Positions 18,843 to 27,821 of a stretch of DNA of 64,000 nucleotides are shown here, in pieces. Within the stretch, counting starts at the first letter, position 1. Each line of letters begins with the position of its first letter. Under the pieces are notes generated by a model. The model saw only the letters and a list, made by a program, of their open reading frames with translations. It had not been told where the DNA came from and did no database searches. Source of the DNA: Thermoanaerobacterium butyriciformans (lineage in GTDB: Bacteria > Bacillota > Thermoanaerobacteria > Thermoanaerobacterales > Thermoanaerobacteraceae); NCBI RefSeq assembly GCF_017874545.1, contig NZ_JAGGLT010000012.1:20030-84029 (forward strand). The letters run 5' to 3'. The translations under genes were made by a program, and so were the position numbers.

Positions 18843-20240
18843 CTCAAGTTTATACATATTCCACGGTATTTTATCTATCAATCTATTTTTATATATTGAA
18901 TCGGCACCCATAAATATATAATTCAGGTTTTGAGTATTCGGTATATTTATTTTTATCCATACTATATTTTTTTTAGATATTGGATTTGAAATTGGAATGT
19001 TATACATAGAATTTTTTGATTTTTTGTACTCGTAAATCCTTCCTCCTACCAATCCAACATCTATTCTTTTTATACTGCCTTTGTAAAATAATCTCATATC
19101 AAAATGATACGTTACTTTTTTTGATATTGGCGCCAGAGATTGTATTCCTACATACAGCTCATTGTCTTTATAACAAAATGCGGCCAATTCTGTTATATCA
19201 GCACTTCTATATATTTCTTGATTTAAAATGCCGCCAGCAGGCACCTTTATCAACATGTACGGCAGTCCTTGCTGCTTGAAATCAGGCAGTGTTTCAGTAT
19301 TCTTTATCAATAACACAGGCTTAGTTCCGAAAAGTTCATTTTGCCGAATAAATCCCATTAAAAATGGCTCCATGACTGCAATTTGTGATCTGTATTTTTT
19401 AATTGCAATTTCTTTCTTATGAATCTCGCTTGGCGTCAACTTAAATATTTGCCAGTTTGTATTGCTATCTGCCATATCAACTGGAGGAAGCAGCGGTTTA
19501 TTTGGGTCTAGAAGCCATGGAACAGGCCATTGAGGATGATGCACCAAAAACATGTGCTGTCTTACATTTAAGTTCATAGCAGTTATTGCATATCTTACAA
19601 AATTGCTGACAGCCCAATGGTCTGGATGAATATCGTCAGCTAAAGGATAGTATATATCTGTCGGATTAAATGACTTTATGATTTCTTGTATGCAATTTTC
19701 TAAATTACTTCCAGTGTATGCAATACCGGGTTTATATGCGTTTTTGTATGGAGAATATGCTTTTTGAATACCGCCACTTACTCTAGGACGTGTATTATCC
19801 CAAAAGTCGCTCCATAGAAATCTTGTACTGCCATCAGCAAAGCCAAGGAAAATCACATCGCTTTTTGGTAGACCTAATTCGGCCATTGCAGCTATGCTTT
19901 CGTTTTGTCTTTGGATGCCAAGTTTGTAAAAGTCTGCTGGCGTTGTGTCAATATGCCCTGTATATGCTGCAGCAGCCTTTTTGTAGCTATCTCCATTTGT
20001 TACAATTACTACTTTAACAGGGATATTTTGACTTACAGCTCTCTGTATGACTCCCGCCATCCCTAAAGATTCATCGTCGGGGTGTGGTACGATCACAAGT
20101 ATTCTCTGGCCGGGGTTATCAAATTCGGGTTCGGGTTTTTTTTCAGTAAGGTTTGCAAAAGTTGTTTTTAAATTCATTACATATGATACCATTAACGTCA
20201 ACATAATTATAAAAACTATAAAAAATTTCTTCCTTTTCAT
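18834..20240 (-). CDS. Exported PIG-L/LmbE-family deacetylase
   Basis: 468 aa. An N-terminal membrane anchor or signal (residues about 5-23) is followed by a PIG-L domain: VPHPDDESLG at residues 51-60 holds the zinc-binding His, Asp and the catalytic Asp, and DIHPDHWAV supplies the third zinc histidine. The family removes N-acetyl groups from sugars such as GlcNAc-phosphatidylinositol or GlcNAc-malate; with an export signal, a cell-surface glycan is a plausible substrate here. The last 200 residues look like beta-rich sequence that I do not recognise. GGAGGGG precedes ATG (complement of 20238-20240). Confidence 0.83.
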   Translation of the reverse strand: MKRKKFFIVFIIMLTLMVSYVMNLKTTFANLTEKKPEPEFDNPGQRILVIVPHPDDESLGMAGVIQRAVSQNIPVKVVIVTNGDSYKKAAAAYTGHIDTTPADFYKLGIQRQNESIAAMAELGLPKSDVIFLGFADGSTRFLWSDFWDNTRPRVSGGIQKAYSPYKNAYKPGIAYTGSNLENCIQEIIKSFNPTDIYYPLADDIHPDHWAVSNFVRYAITAMNLNVRQHMFLVHHPQWPVPWLLDPNKPLLPPVDMADSNTNWQIFKLTPSEIHKKEIAIKKYRSQIAVMEPFLMGFIRQNELFGTKPVLLIKNTETLPDFKQQGLPYMLIKVPAGGILNQEIYRSADITELAAFCYKDNELYVGIQSLAPISKKVTYHFDMRLFYKGSIKRIDVGLVGGRIYEYKKSKNSMYNIPISNPISKKNIVWIKINIPNTQNLNYIFMGADSIYKNRLIDKIPWNMYKLEKK

Positions 20241-20391
20241 TGTTTTACCCCTCCAATTATGTCATAATTGTAGCATATATTTATTAATAATTTGTTACAA
20301 AAATTGCGATTTGATGTAATAAATTTTTTGTAATGTATAACCATAAGCGTAAAATATTAATTAGGTAAAATTAATTATAGGAGGCAATAAT

Positions 20392-21327
20392 ATGTTTGTT
20401 GATTTTCACTGTGATACGCTTTATTTGATAGAAAAAGACGGAAGAGACATAACAAAGCAAAATGATAAAGGCCATATAGATTTGGTAAGATTAGAAGAAG
20501 GAATGGTACATCTTCAGGTTTTTGCTACTTTTGTTGAGCCGGAATTTATGAGAAAAGATGCTGCTGCAAAAACATTAAAAATGATTGACAAACTTTATCA
20601 AACCATGGAAAAAACCAATAAAATAAAATTAATCTTAAATGGAAAAGACATTGATGAAGCTAAAGATAAAAACATATTAGGAGCACTACTGTCAATAGAA
20701 GGCGGTGAAGCATTAGAAGGAGACTTATCACTTTTAAGGATGTTTTACAAACTTGGTGTAAGAGCCATGACACTTACGTGGAGTTTGAGAAATGATTTAG
20801 GGGATGGAATTTTAGGAAGCGATAATTACGGGCTTACAGCTTTTGGGAAAGATGTCATAAAAGAAATGAATAGATTAGGTATGATTGTGGACGTATCACA
20901 TCTAAATGAAAGAGGATTTTGGGATGTTGTAGATCTGAGTGATAAGCCATTTATAGCATCTCATTCTGACTGTAAAGCTCTTTGCAATCATCCAAGAAAT
21001 CTAAGTGATAAGCAGATAAAGGCTATTGCTGATAAAAATGGCGTCATAGGAATTAATTTTTGCCCTGATTTCTTAAGAGAAGATGGCAACGCCACTATAG
21101 AAGACGTACTTGATCATGTGGAATATATTGCGGAATTAGTAGGTGCAGAGCATGTTGGATTTGGCTCAGACTTTGATGGCATAGAAAAAACACCTTTTGG
21201 GCTTGACGACGCATCATGTTTTCCTAAAATTTTAGATGGACTAAAGATAAGAGGCTTCAAGGATGATGAGATTGATTTAATATCACATGGTAATTTCGAA
21301 AGGTTGATAAAAGAAATCCTAAGGTAA
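20392..21327 (+). CDS. Membrane-dipeptidase-type metallopeptidase (family M19)
   Basis: 311 aa, one complete M19 domain without a signal peptide, so probably cytoplasmic despite the family name. Zinc ligands appear in DFHCDTL (His/Asp), SIEGGEAL (bridging Glu), VDVSHLNE and ASHSDCKAL (His), with GFGSDFDGI near the C-terminus. The family hydrolyses dipeptides, including those with a D-residue at the second position. AGGAGG lies before ATG 20392. It is a single gene with no evident operon partners. Confidence 0.9.
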   Translation: MFVDFHCDTLYLIEKDGRDITKQNDKGHIDLVRLEEGMVHLQVFATFVEPEFMRKDAAAKTLKMIDKLYQTMEKTNKIKLILNGKDIDEAKDKNILGALLSIEGGEALEGDLSLLRMFYKLGVRAMTLTWSLRNDLGDGILGSDNYGLTAFGKDVIKEMNRLGMIVDVSHLNERGFWDVVDLSDKPFIASHSDCKALCNHPRNLSDKQIKAIADKNGVIGINFCPDFLREDGNATIEDVLDHVEYIAELVGAEHVGFGSDFDGIEKTPFGLDDASCFPKILDGLKIRGFKDDEIDLISHGNFERLIKEILR

Positions 21328-21346
21328 ATATTTTTTAATAAAAAAT

Positions 21347-21370
21347 AGCCCCTATAAATTAATTGGGGCT
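21347..21370 (-). terminator. Hairpin after the dipeptidase gene with its T-run on the minus strand
   Basis: AGCCCC and GGGGCT enclose a 12-base AT loop. The plus strand has no T-run after the stem, but the minus strand reads into ATTTTTT. No minus-strand gene ends here, so its orientation is odd. The 306-base gap 21328-21633 holds this, a glyA promoter and otherwise nothing I can name. Confidence 0.45.
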
Positions 21371-21550
21371 TGCATATGTTAAAGGGGGAGTCATTGTTTT
21401 GACCAAGAATACATTATACATATAATTCAAATAAAAATCAAGAGTCTATTAAAAAATTATTTAAGATGTAAAATTTAGCCATTAAATAGATTTTTAGTAT
21501 AATGAATTGGTTATAAATTTAAAACTTGTGTCAACTTTTATACATTTTTG

Positions 21551-21579
21551 TTGAAGAATTTGATTTCAATATTTATAAT
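21551..21579 (+). promoter_or_regulatory. Sigma-A promoter of glyA
   Basis: TTGAAG (21551-21556), 17-base spacer, TATAAT (21574-21579). The leader of about 50 bases has no glycine riboswitch features. Confidence 0.7.
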
Positions 21580-21633
21580 AAAAATATAGCACTTTATTGT
21601 AGTAGAGTAAAATAAAAAACTGGAGGTAAGGTA

Positions 21634-22866
21634 ATGAATATCGATGTTATTAGAGAGACAGACCCTGAAATAGCCGATGCTATCGTAAAGGAGATAGGAA
21701 GGCAGAAAAATAAAATTGAATTGATTGCATCGGAGAATTTTGTGAGTCCGGCAGTTATGGAAGCAATGGGTTCACCGCTTACAAATAAGTATGCTGAAGG
21801 GTATCCCGGAAAGCGGTATTATGGTGGTTGTGAATTTGTAGATGTAGTTGAAGATTTGGCGAGAGAAAGGTTAAAAAAGCTATTTGGAGCAGAACATGCC
21901 AACGTACAGCCTCATTCAGGTGCTCAGGCAAATATGGCGGCGTATTTTGCATTGATAAAACCGGGTGATACGATATTAGGCATGAATTTGGCACATGGTG
22001 GACATTTGACACACGGTAGCAAAGTAAATTTCTCCGGCAAATTATATAATATCGTACCTTATGGAGTGAAAGAAGATACTGGCTTTATAGACTATGATGA
22101 GCTTGAGAGACTTGCTAAAGAGTACAGGCCAAAGCTTATAGTTGCTGGTGCAAGTGCATATCCAAGGATAATAGATTTTAAAAAGTTTAAAGAAATTGCG
22201 GATTCAGTAGGAGCATATCTCATGGTGGATATGGCACACATTGCTGGGCTTGTTGCGGCAGGTCTTCATCCGAATCCTGTTGAATATGCAGATGTTGTTA
22301 CATCAACTACACATAAGACATTGCGAGGACCAAGAGGCGGAATAATACTGTCAAAAGAAGTTCATGCAAAGGCGATTGATAAATCAGTTTTCCCTGGTGT
22401 ACAGGGAGGACCGTTGATGCACGTCATCGCTGCGAAGGCTGTATGCTTTAATGAAGCATTGAAACCTGAGTTTAAAGAATATCAGAAGAAGATATTAAAA
22501 AATGCTAAGGCATTGGCAGAGGGGCTTATGGACAGAAAAGTAAACTTAGTATCAGGCGGCACAGACAATCATCTGATGCTTCTTGACCTAAGAGGTACAG
22601 GTGTTACTGGCAAAGATTTGGAAAAGCGCCTTGATTATGTTGGCATAACGGCCAATAAAAATGCCATACCAAATGATCCATTAGGTCCTAATGTCACATC
22701 AGGTTTAAGGCTTGGTACTCCTGCAGTTACAACGCGAGGTATGAACGAAAATGATATGGTTGAAATTGCTGATATAATATATAATGTATTAAAAGATGAA
22801 AATTATGTTGATGCTGCTAAAAGCAGAGTCAAGAAGCTACTTGACAAATATCCTCTTTATGAGTAA
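21634..22866 (+). CDS. glyA: Serine hydroxymethyltransferase
   Basis: 410 aa, full length, PLP-dependent fold type I. The cofactor lysine is in [13 protein letters not shown] (K228). Also conserved are [15 protein letters not shown] and [12 protein letters not shown]. It interconverts serine and glycine with tetrahydrofolate, supplying one-carbon units. GGAGGTAAGG precedes ATG 21634. The gene is monocistronic, with its own promoter and terminator. Confidence 0.97.
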   Translation: MNIDVIRETDPEIADAIVKEIGRQKNKIELIASENFVSPAVMEAMGSPLTNKYAEGYPGKRYYGGCEFVDVVEDLARERLKKLFGAEHANVQPHSGAQANMAAYFALIKPGDTILGMNLAHGGHLTHGSKVNFSGKLYNIVPYGVKEDTGFIDYDELERLAKEYRPKLIVAGASAYPRIIDFKKFKEIADSVGAYLMVDMAHIAGLVAAGLHPNPVEYADVVTSTTHKTLRGPRGGIILSKEVHAKAIDKSVFPGVQGGPLMHVIAAKAVCFNEALKPEFKEYQKKILKNAKALAEGLMDRKVNLVSGGTDNHLMLLDLRGTGVTGKDLEKRLDYVGITANKNAIPNDPLGPNVTSGLRLGTPAVTTRGMNENDMVEIADIIYNVLKDENYVDAAKSRVKKLLDKYPLYE

Positions 22867-22889
22867 GCCTGCATTTGTAGGCTTTTTTG
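22865..22889 (+). terminator. Intrinsic terminator of glyA
   Basis: AAGCCTGC pairs with GTAGGCTT (one G-T pair) across a 4-base loop, followed by TTTTTTG. It abuts the end of the convergent gerAB gene. Confidence 0.85.
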
Positions 22890-23975
22890 TTATTGTTGTT
22901 TTTGAGGCTTTTTTATAAATGATAATATTAAAACTATTAGGGGAATAATTATCTGAAGAGGGACGTGTATGTATACTGTAGTCAATTTAAGCCCTATCAA
23001 AATGTGAAGAGGGTATGAATCGGCTATCAATATAGATAAGGCGTATATGATAGTGCCTACAGGTATAAGCAAAAATTTATACTCTTTTAAATTAAATATA
23101 GACTGTATTGTTTTTATTGCAGCATACGCAAAAACCGTTATTTTTATAACTCCACCTATTACGATTTCTACAGCATAAAATGGATCAAGATTTCTAAAAG
23201 ATCCAAATTTCATGGATAAAACCAGTTGGTAAAAAGGAAAGTTTGCCCGTGCTGTTTCTGCGACTCCAAGTGCTGATAATATTTCCACTGTATTTATTGT
23301 AAGCCAAAGCCCTGTAACAGCAACCAGAGCCATACAATATTTGTTTAGATCCTTTTTTAAATAGATCTCTGGGAAAATCATCATGAAAGTAATGAGTTCG
23401 CCGAATGGAAATGTGAGTATATGAGGGAATGCTGCTTTGATAACGGGCATAAATCCGTTTCCAAATACAGGAAATAATTTTTTAATACTTATACCATTTA
23501 TGGTGAATATACCCAAAAATTGCATAGCAGCAAGAAATACAAAAACTGGCAGCACCATATGAGCAGATTTTATTGTAACACTAATATCAAACAAGAGAAA
23601 ATATAACACTACAATTAATATTGCTATTGAAATAGCAGATATAGGTGTCTGTCTGTAAATAGTACTAATGTTTAGTTCATCAAAGTCCCTTGTGACGCGG
23701 GCGGCAATATATAAAAAGTATATAGCGTAGATTGCAGAAAGAGCTTTACCCACAATTTTCCCAAATACTCCTTCCAATATTTGTGGAAGGTTTGCATCGT
23801 ACTTTTTAAATAAAGTCACATACATGTACATCAGTGGAAATGCAGCTATTGTGGCAATTATCATGGCTATCCATGCATCTTGCTTTGCCGATATGCCTAA
23901 TACGAACAATATTGCACTTCCTAATTCAAATACTAACATTGCAGAAAAAAGTTCTGTGTATGTTATTTTTTTCAT
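22890..23975 (-). CDS. Spore germination permease, GerAB/YndE family
   Basis: 361 aa with about ten transmembrane helices, an APC-superfamily fold (endospore germination permease). The N-terminus KKITYTELFSAMLVFELGSA and the following helices match the GerAB type, which forms the B (germinant-sensing) subunit of Ger receptors in the spore inner membrane. ATG (complement of 23973-23975) is chosen because GGGA sits 9 bases upstream; the in-frame GTG at 23984 is too close to it. No gerAA or gerAC partner is adjacent, so it is an orphan B subunit here. Confidence 0.85.
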   Translation of the reverse strand: MKKITYTELFSAMLVFELGSAILFVLGISAKQDAWIAMIIATIAAFPLMYMYVTLFKKYDANLPQILEGVFGKIVGKALSAIYAIYFLYIAARVTRDFDELNISTIYRQTPISAISIAILIVVLYFLLFDISVTIKSAHMVLPVFVFLAAMQFLGIFTINGISIKKLFPVFGNGFMPVIKAAFPHILTFPFGELITFMMIFPEIYLKKDLNKYCMALVAVTGLWLTINTVEILSALGVAETARANFPFYQLVLSMKFGSFRNLDPFYAVEIVIGGVIKITVFAYAAIKTIQSIFNLKEYKFLLIPVGTIIYALSILIADSYPLHILIGLKLTTVYIHVPLQIIIPLIVLILSFIKKPQKQQ

Positions 23976-24034
23976 TTGTTTCACATCCCGGCTTACAATT
24001 TTATTATTATGTTATGGACATTTTAAAATTTTAA

Positions 24035-24967
24035 TCATTTAGTATCATTTCCTATTAACATTTCAATGAATGAAAATAAATATTTCATTATGGGTATGAC
24101 TAACAATGTTGAAATGATATTAAAGAACATATGGCTATTTGCAATCTGTCGGGAGACATTATTCGGAGTCATATATTTCAAAATAGCATAGTAGTGGTGT
24201 GTTAAAGGAAGAAAAATTATTGTCCCTATGATGTTAAAAAATATGTTAAAAATGGCGATTTTTTTACCTTCTCTATTTGTTGCCAAGCTCATTAAAAAAG
24301 CTTCTGAGCACGTACCTATATTAAGACCATATGTTATGAAAATGGCATTGTAAACAGGTAATATCTTGGCTGTTGCCAGAACCTGCATCATGGCAATGCA
24401 GAAAGTGCTTGACTGCATTATAAGCGCCAAAATTATGCCTATAAGAATGCCGTAAATTGGATATTCAGTAATCGAAATATATTTATTTATCTCAGAAAAA
24501 TTCCTTAACGGAGTTACAGCCATATCTATTATTTTTAGTCCTGCGAAGATAATGCCGAGACCTAAAAGTATATTGCCTGTAAATTTAAGAAGCTTCTTTT
24601 TTTGAAATCGTAAAATTGAACCGAAGAAAATTGCATAAGGTATCAGGTTATAAAGATCAAAAGCGTAAAGTTGAACGGCAACGGTAGTACCGATATTTGC
24701 TCCCATTATTATACCTGCTGCGCTGTATAAGTTTAAAAGACCTGCGTCTGCCATGCTTACAGCTATTATTGTAGTCATGCTGCTACTTTGCATCATTATA
24801 GCTAAAATGAATCCAATAAATATTGATAGATAAATATTTCCTGTATATTTATCAATTAATATTTTGACTCTTTCTTTTGAAATAATCTTAAGCGATGTTG
24901 TCAATAATACTAATCCCAATATAAAAATTCCAATGCCTAAAGATACGAAAATGATTATATTAAACAT
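24035..24967 (-). CDS. Na/Pi-cotransporter family protein
   Basis: 310 aa with about eight membrane helices in two inverted halves. The duplicated signature is present: QSSSMTTII with GANIGTTV in the first half, and QSSTFCIAM with GLNIGTCSE in the second. This is the Na/Pi cotransporter II family (NptA-like) and would import phosphate with sodium. It lacks the C-terminal PhoU-like domain often fused in bacterial members of about 550 aa. AGGAGG precedes the ATG. It diverges from the nucleotidyltransferase gene at 25097. Confidence 0.85.
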   Translation of the reverse strand: MFNIIIFVSLGIGIFILGLVLLTTSLKIISKERVKILIDKYTGNIYLSIFIGFILAIMMQSSSMTTIIAVSMADAGLLNLYSAAGIIMGANIGTTVAVQLYAFDLYNLIPYAIFFGSILRFQKKKLLKFTGNILLGLGIIFAGLKIIDMAVTPLRNFSEINKYISITEYPIYGILIGIILALIMQSSTFCIAMMQVLATAKILPVYNAIFITYGLNIGTCSEAFLMSLATNREGKKIAIFNIFFNIIGTIIFLPLTHHYYAILKYMTPNNVSRQIANSHMFFNIISTLLVIPIMKYLFSFIEMLIGNDTK

Positions 24968-25012
24968 GTTAACCTCCTATGTTTTTTTAATACATATTTA
25001 TTTTGATTTAGA

Positions 25013-25080
25013 AATATTACTACTGAATCTGACATTGTATAAAATGATTTTTTTTCTAGATACTATTTAGTAGTAATATT
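25013..25080. repeat. Widely spaced 12-base inverted repeat in a divergent promoter region
   Basis: AATATTACTACT (25013-25024) and its exact reverse complement AGTAGTAATATT (25069-25080) are separated by 44 bases. It lies between the Na/Pi transporter and nucleotidyltransferase starts. It might be a pair of operator half-sites; function not known. Confidence 0.5.
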
Positions 25081-25096
25081 CATAGAAGGTGATGAT

Positions 25097-27442
25097 ATGA
25101 AAGCGATAATAATGGCTGGCGGTGAAGGAAGTAGGCTAAGACCGCTTACATGCGGGATTCCTAAACCTATGGTTCCTATAGCTGGAAAGCCGGCTATTTG
25201 GCATATTATAAATCATATAGGAAGATATGGGATAAAAGATCTAGGCGTTACGCTTTTTTATTTGCCTGATAAGATAAAAAACTATTTATATGAACAGTAT
25301 GGTGATAAAATAAAATACTATTTTGAAGATAAACCACTTGGAACAGCAGGTAGTGTAAAGAATGCTGCTGATTTTCTTGATGATACATTTGTCGTGATAA
25401 GTGGTGACGTCATAACGGATATAGATTTAAAAAAAGCATATGAATTTCATAAAAATTCTGGCTCCAAGGTTACGCTGGTGCTGACGAGAGTCGATATACC
25501 TCTGGAATACGGTGTTGTGATAACAGATGAGAATGGCAAGATTGTCAAATTTCTTGAAAAACCGTCGTGGGGAGAAGTATTTAGCGACACTGTAAATACA
25601 GGTATCTACATCATTGAACCTGAAATTTTAGATATGATTCCTGAAAATAAACAATTTGATTTTAGCAAAGATTTATTTCCGATGGTTCTTGAGAAGAAAA
25701 TTCCTATGTATGGTTTTGTAAGCGATAATTATTGGTGCGATATAGGTAGTGGCGTACAATATCTAAAAAGTCATCTTGATTTATTAAGGGGAGATGTCGA
25801 TCTGGGGTTTAGAGAAAAAGTTAATAAAGATGGTATTATCTACGGCAAAAATGTAATTGTGTCAGATAGTGCGAAGCTTGTACCACCTTTGGTAATTGGC
25901 GATGATACTGTGATAGATGATGATGCCGTAATTGGTCCAAATGCCATAATAGGAAATGGAAATTACATTGGCCATGGGACGACTTTAAAAAACAGCATAC
26001 TGTGGGATGACGTAAAAATTGGTGCAAATAATGAAATAAGAGGTACGATTTTTTGCAGTGGAGCAATAACAGAAAACAATGTAAGAACATTCGATAATTC
26101 CATAATAGGTGAAAAATCGAAACTTCAATCATTTAGCGAAGTTAAACCAAACACAAAGATATGGCCTAATAGAGTTATCACAACCGGCAATGTTGTTGAA
26201 AAAGATGTGGTTTGGGGCAGCAATGATGATACATCGCTATTTGGAGAAAGAGGAATAAAGGGAAAACTATATGACAATCTAACGCCGGACAATTTAGTAA
26301 AAATTGGTGAAATTATCGGAAATGTGTTTGAAGGAGATATATTGGTTGGGTGTGTTGATGAGGCTAAATCGAAATTAGCTTACGACCTTATAAAAGATGG
26401 TATTAAAGCATCCGGAAGGAAAGTATATGCAGCTTTCTCTACAATATTACCGGCCATGAGGTACTCTATTAAAAAGAATGGATATAAGGCAGGCGTCTTT
26501 ATAAGAAACGTAGATAGAGATACAATAAATATAATTATAATGGATGAAAATGGGTGCGATATAGATAGAAATATGGAAAAGAAGATTGCTAACAAATACA
26601 AAATCAATGATTACAAGATATCACATATCATAAATGATGAGGTTCCAAAGGATGTAAATAAGGAATATGCGGAGTTTTTATCACTGCGTCGAGAATCACT
26701 TGGAAATTTAAACATAAAATATATGAATAAAACAACAAAAAATATTTTGACTATACTAAATCAAGGATATGTTGAAGGCGCGGCAGCAGCAAATTACGAC
26801 ATTGGCATAAAAATATCTGATGATGGAGAAAATGTAGAGCTGTACGACGACGAGGGGCACATGTTTGATGATGATGAGTTGAATTATCTGAGAATATTGA
26901 TAGGCAAGGAAAACGGAAAAAATAAGTTTGTCATTCCTTTTAACAGCCCACAATTTTTAAGTGAAGTATCAGAAGAGCTTAACATTGAAACAAAATTCAG
27001 CAAAATATCGCCGCCTGAAGCGATGAAAAAGATGTTTGAAATTGAAAAAGACAAAAATGATCGAAGCTCACAATTTAATTTAAGCTTTGATGGAATAAAT
27101 TTTACGCTTAAGCTGATTGAGTATCTAAACAAAAATAAGATAAAATTGTCAGATATAAAGAAGTCTATACCAAAAAGAGTGAAATTAAACAAAGTAATAA
27201 ATTGTGACTGGAAAGACAAAGGACTGATAATAAGAAAGTTCTACGAGAAAAAAGATGAAAAATCAATGTTTTTAGATGGAATAAGATTTAATTACGGTGA
27301 TGCATGGGTTCTATTAGTTCCAGATTCAGAGCTGCCGGCATGCAGAATATATTCTGAAGCTCCAACGAGAGAACAGGCAGAATCACTGTTAAATGAGTAT
27401 GCAGAATATGTAAGTAAGATAATTGAGCCTAAAGGCAATTAA
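25097..27442 (+). CDS. Sugar nucleotidyltransferase fused to a degenerate phosphohexomutase domain
   Basis: 781 aa with three parts. Residues 1-235 form a nucleotidyltransferase of the mannose-1-P guanylyltransferase/glucose-1-P type (AGGEGSRLRPLT, then PKPMVPIAGKP). Residues about 250-370 form a left-handed beta-helix of hexapeptide repeats. Residues about 385-775 resemble an alpha-D-phosphohexomutase, but its functional loops look lost: no SASHNP serine loop (VFIRNVDRD instead), no DGDxDR metal loop (SDDGENVEL), and VPDSELP in place of RPSGTEP. The first part should make an NDP-sugar for surface glycans; the mutase part is probably regulatory or structural. GAAGGTG precedes ATG 25097. Confidence 0.85.
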   Translation: MKAIIMAGGEGSRLRPLTCGIPKPMVPIAGKPAIWHIINHIGRYGIKDLGVTLFYLPDKIKNYLYEQYGDKIKYYFEDKPLGTAGSVKNAADFLDDTFVVISGDVITDIDLKKAYEFHKNSGSKVTLVLTRVDIPLEYGVVITDENGKIVKFLEKPSWGEVFSDTVNTGIYIIEPEILDMIPENKQFDFSKDLFPMVLEKKIPMYGFVSDNYWCDIGSGVQYLKSHLDLLRGDVDLGFREKVNKDGIIYGKNVIVSDSAKLVPPLVIGDDTVIDDDAVIGPNAIIGNGNYIGHGTTLKNSILWDDVKIGANNEIRGTIFCSGAITENNVRTFDNSIIGEKSKLQSFSEVKPNTKIWPNRVITTGNVVEKDVVWGSNDDTSLFGERGIKGKLYDNLTPDNLVKIGEIIGNVFEGDILVGCVDEAKSKLAYDLIKDGIKASGRKVYAAFSTILPAMRYSIKKNGYKAGVFIRNVDRDTINIIIMDENGCDIDRNMEKKIANKYKINDYKISHIINDEVPKDVNKEYAEFLSLRRESLGNLNIKYMNKTTKNILTILNQGYVEGAAAANYDIGIKISDDGENVELYDDEGHMFDDDELNYLRILIGKENGKNKFVIPFNSPQFLSEVSEELNIETKFSKISPPEAMKKMFEIEKDKNDRSSQFNLSFDGINFTLKLIEYLNKNKIKLSDIKKSIPKRVKLNKVINCDWKDKGLIIRKFYEKKDEKSMFLDGIRFNYGDAWVLLVPDSELPACRIYSEAPTREQAESLLNEYAEYVSKIIEPKGN

Positions 27443-27460
27443 TAAAAAATTAATCAACAA

Positions 27461-27525
27461 AACATTGCAGATGTACTTAAAAATTGATATAGTTAATATT
27501 GTGGAATAATCTGCAGTGTTTTTTT
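27461..27525 (+). terminator. Large-loop terminator-like hairpin after the nucleotidyltransferase gene
   Basis: AACATTGCAGAT (27461-27472) pairs with ATCTGCAGTGTT (27509-27520), 12 bp with one G-T pair, around a 36-base AT-rich loop, followed by TTTTTT. The long loop is unusual for an intrinsic terminator. Confidence 0.6.
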
Positions 27526-27551
27526 ATTATATGCATGAAATTGGTGATAAT

Positions 27552-27821
27552 ATGTCAAACAAGTACATTTCGGCTTCTGAAATAAATCAATATTTGTATT
27601 GCCCTTATCAGTGGTACTATGAGAAAAAGTACGGACATAAATATATAAATGAATTGCGGGAGAAAAGTGGAGCGAAATCGGAGCTTAGCAATTTTAAAAA
27701 AGGAATAGAATATCATGAGAGGTATTACAGAGATATTGTGCATTTAAGATACAAAAAGATTGCTTTGTGGATATTTATCTTTTTGACTTTAATAGCCATT
27801 GGGATAGGGTTGCTGAAATGA
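27552..27821 (+). CDS. N-terminal half of a split, membrane-anchored Cas4-like protein
   Basis: 89 aa. It starts with the Cas4/PD-(D/E)XK N-terminal signature ISASEINQYLYCPYQWYYE, giving one cysteine (C17), then GIEYHE (H55), matching the Cas4 metal histidine. It ends with one membrane helix (residues about 70-88). Catalytic D/E/K residues are absent and are encoded by the next gene, which overlaps by ATGA. Charge distribution (KK before the helix) puts the soluble part in the cytoplasm. ATG 27552 has a weak GGTGATA site. Could alternatively be a frameshifted single gene, but the tidy overlap and paired helices argue for two products. Confidence 0.7.
   Translation: MSNKYISASEINQYLYCPYQWYYEKKYGHKYINELREKSGAKSELSNFKKGIEYHERYYRDIVHLRYKKIALWIFIFLTLIAIGIGLLK

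Noticed and set aside
18834..20319. Plus-strand frames opposite the PIG-L gene
   Set aside because: Short, overlapping and opposite a gene with clear PHPDDE and HPDH motifs and a good start.
21328..21633. Possible glycine riboswitch or small leader gene before glyA
   Set aside because: I see no tandem aptamer pattern. A TTG near 21399 opens an eight-codon frame after AAAGGGGGAG, too short to support.
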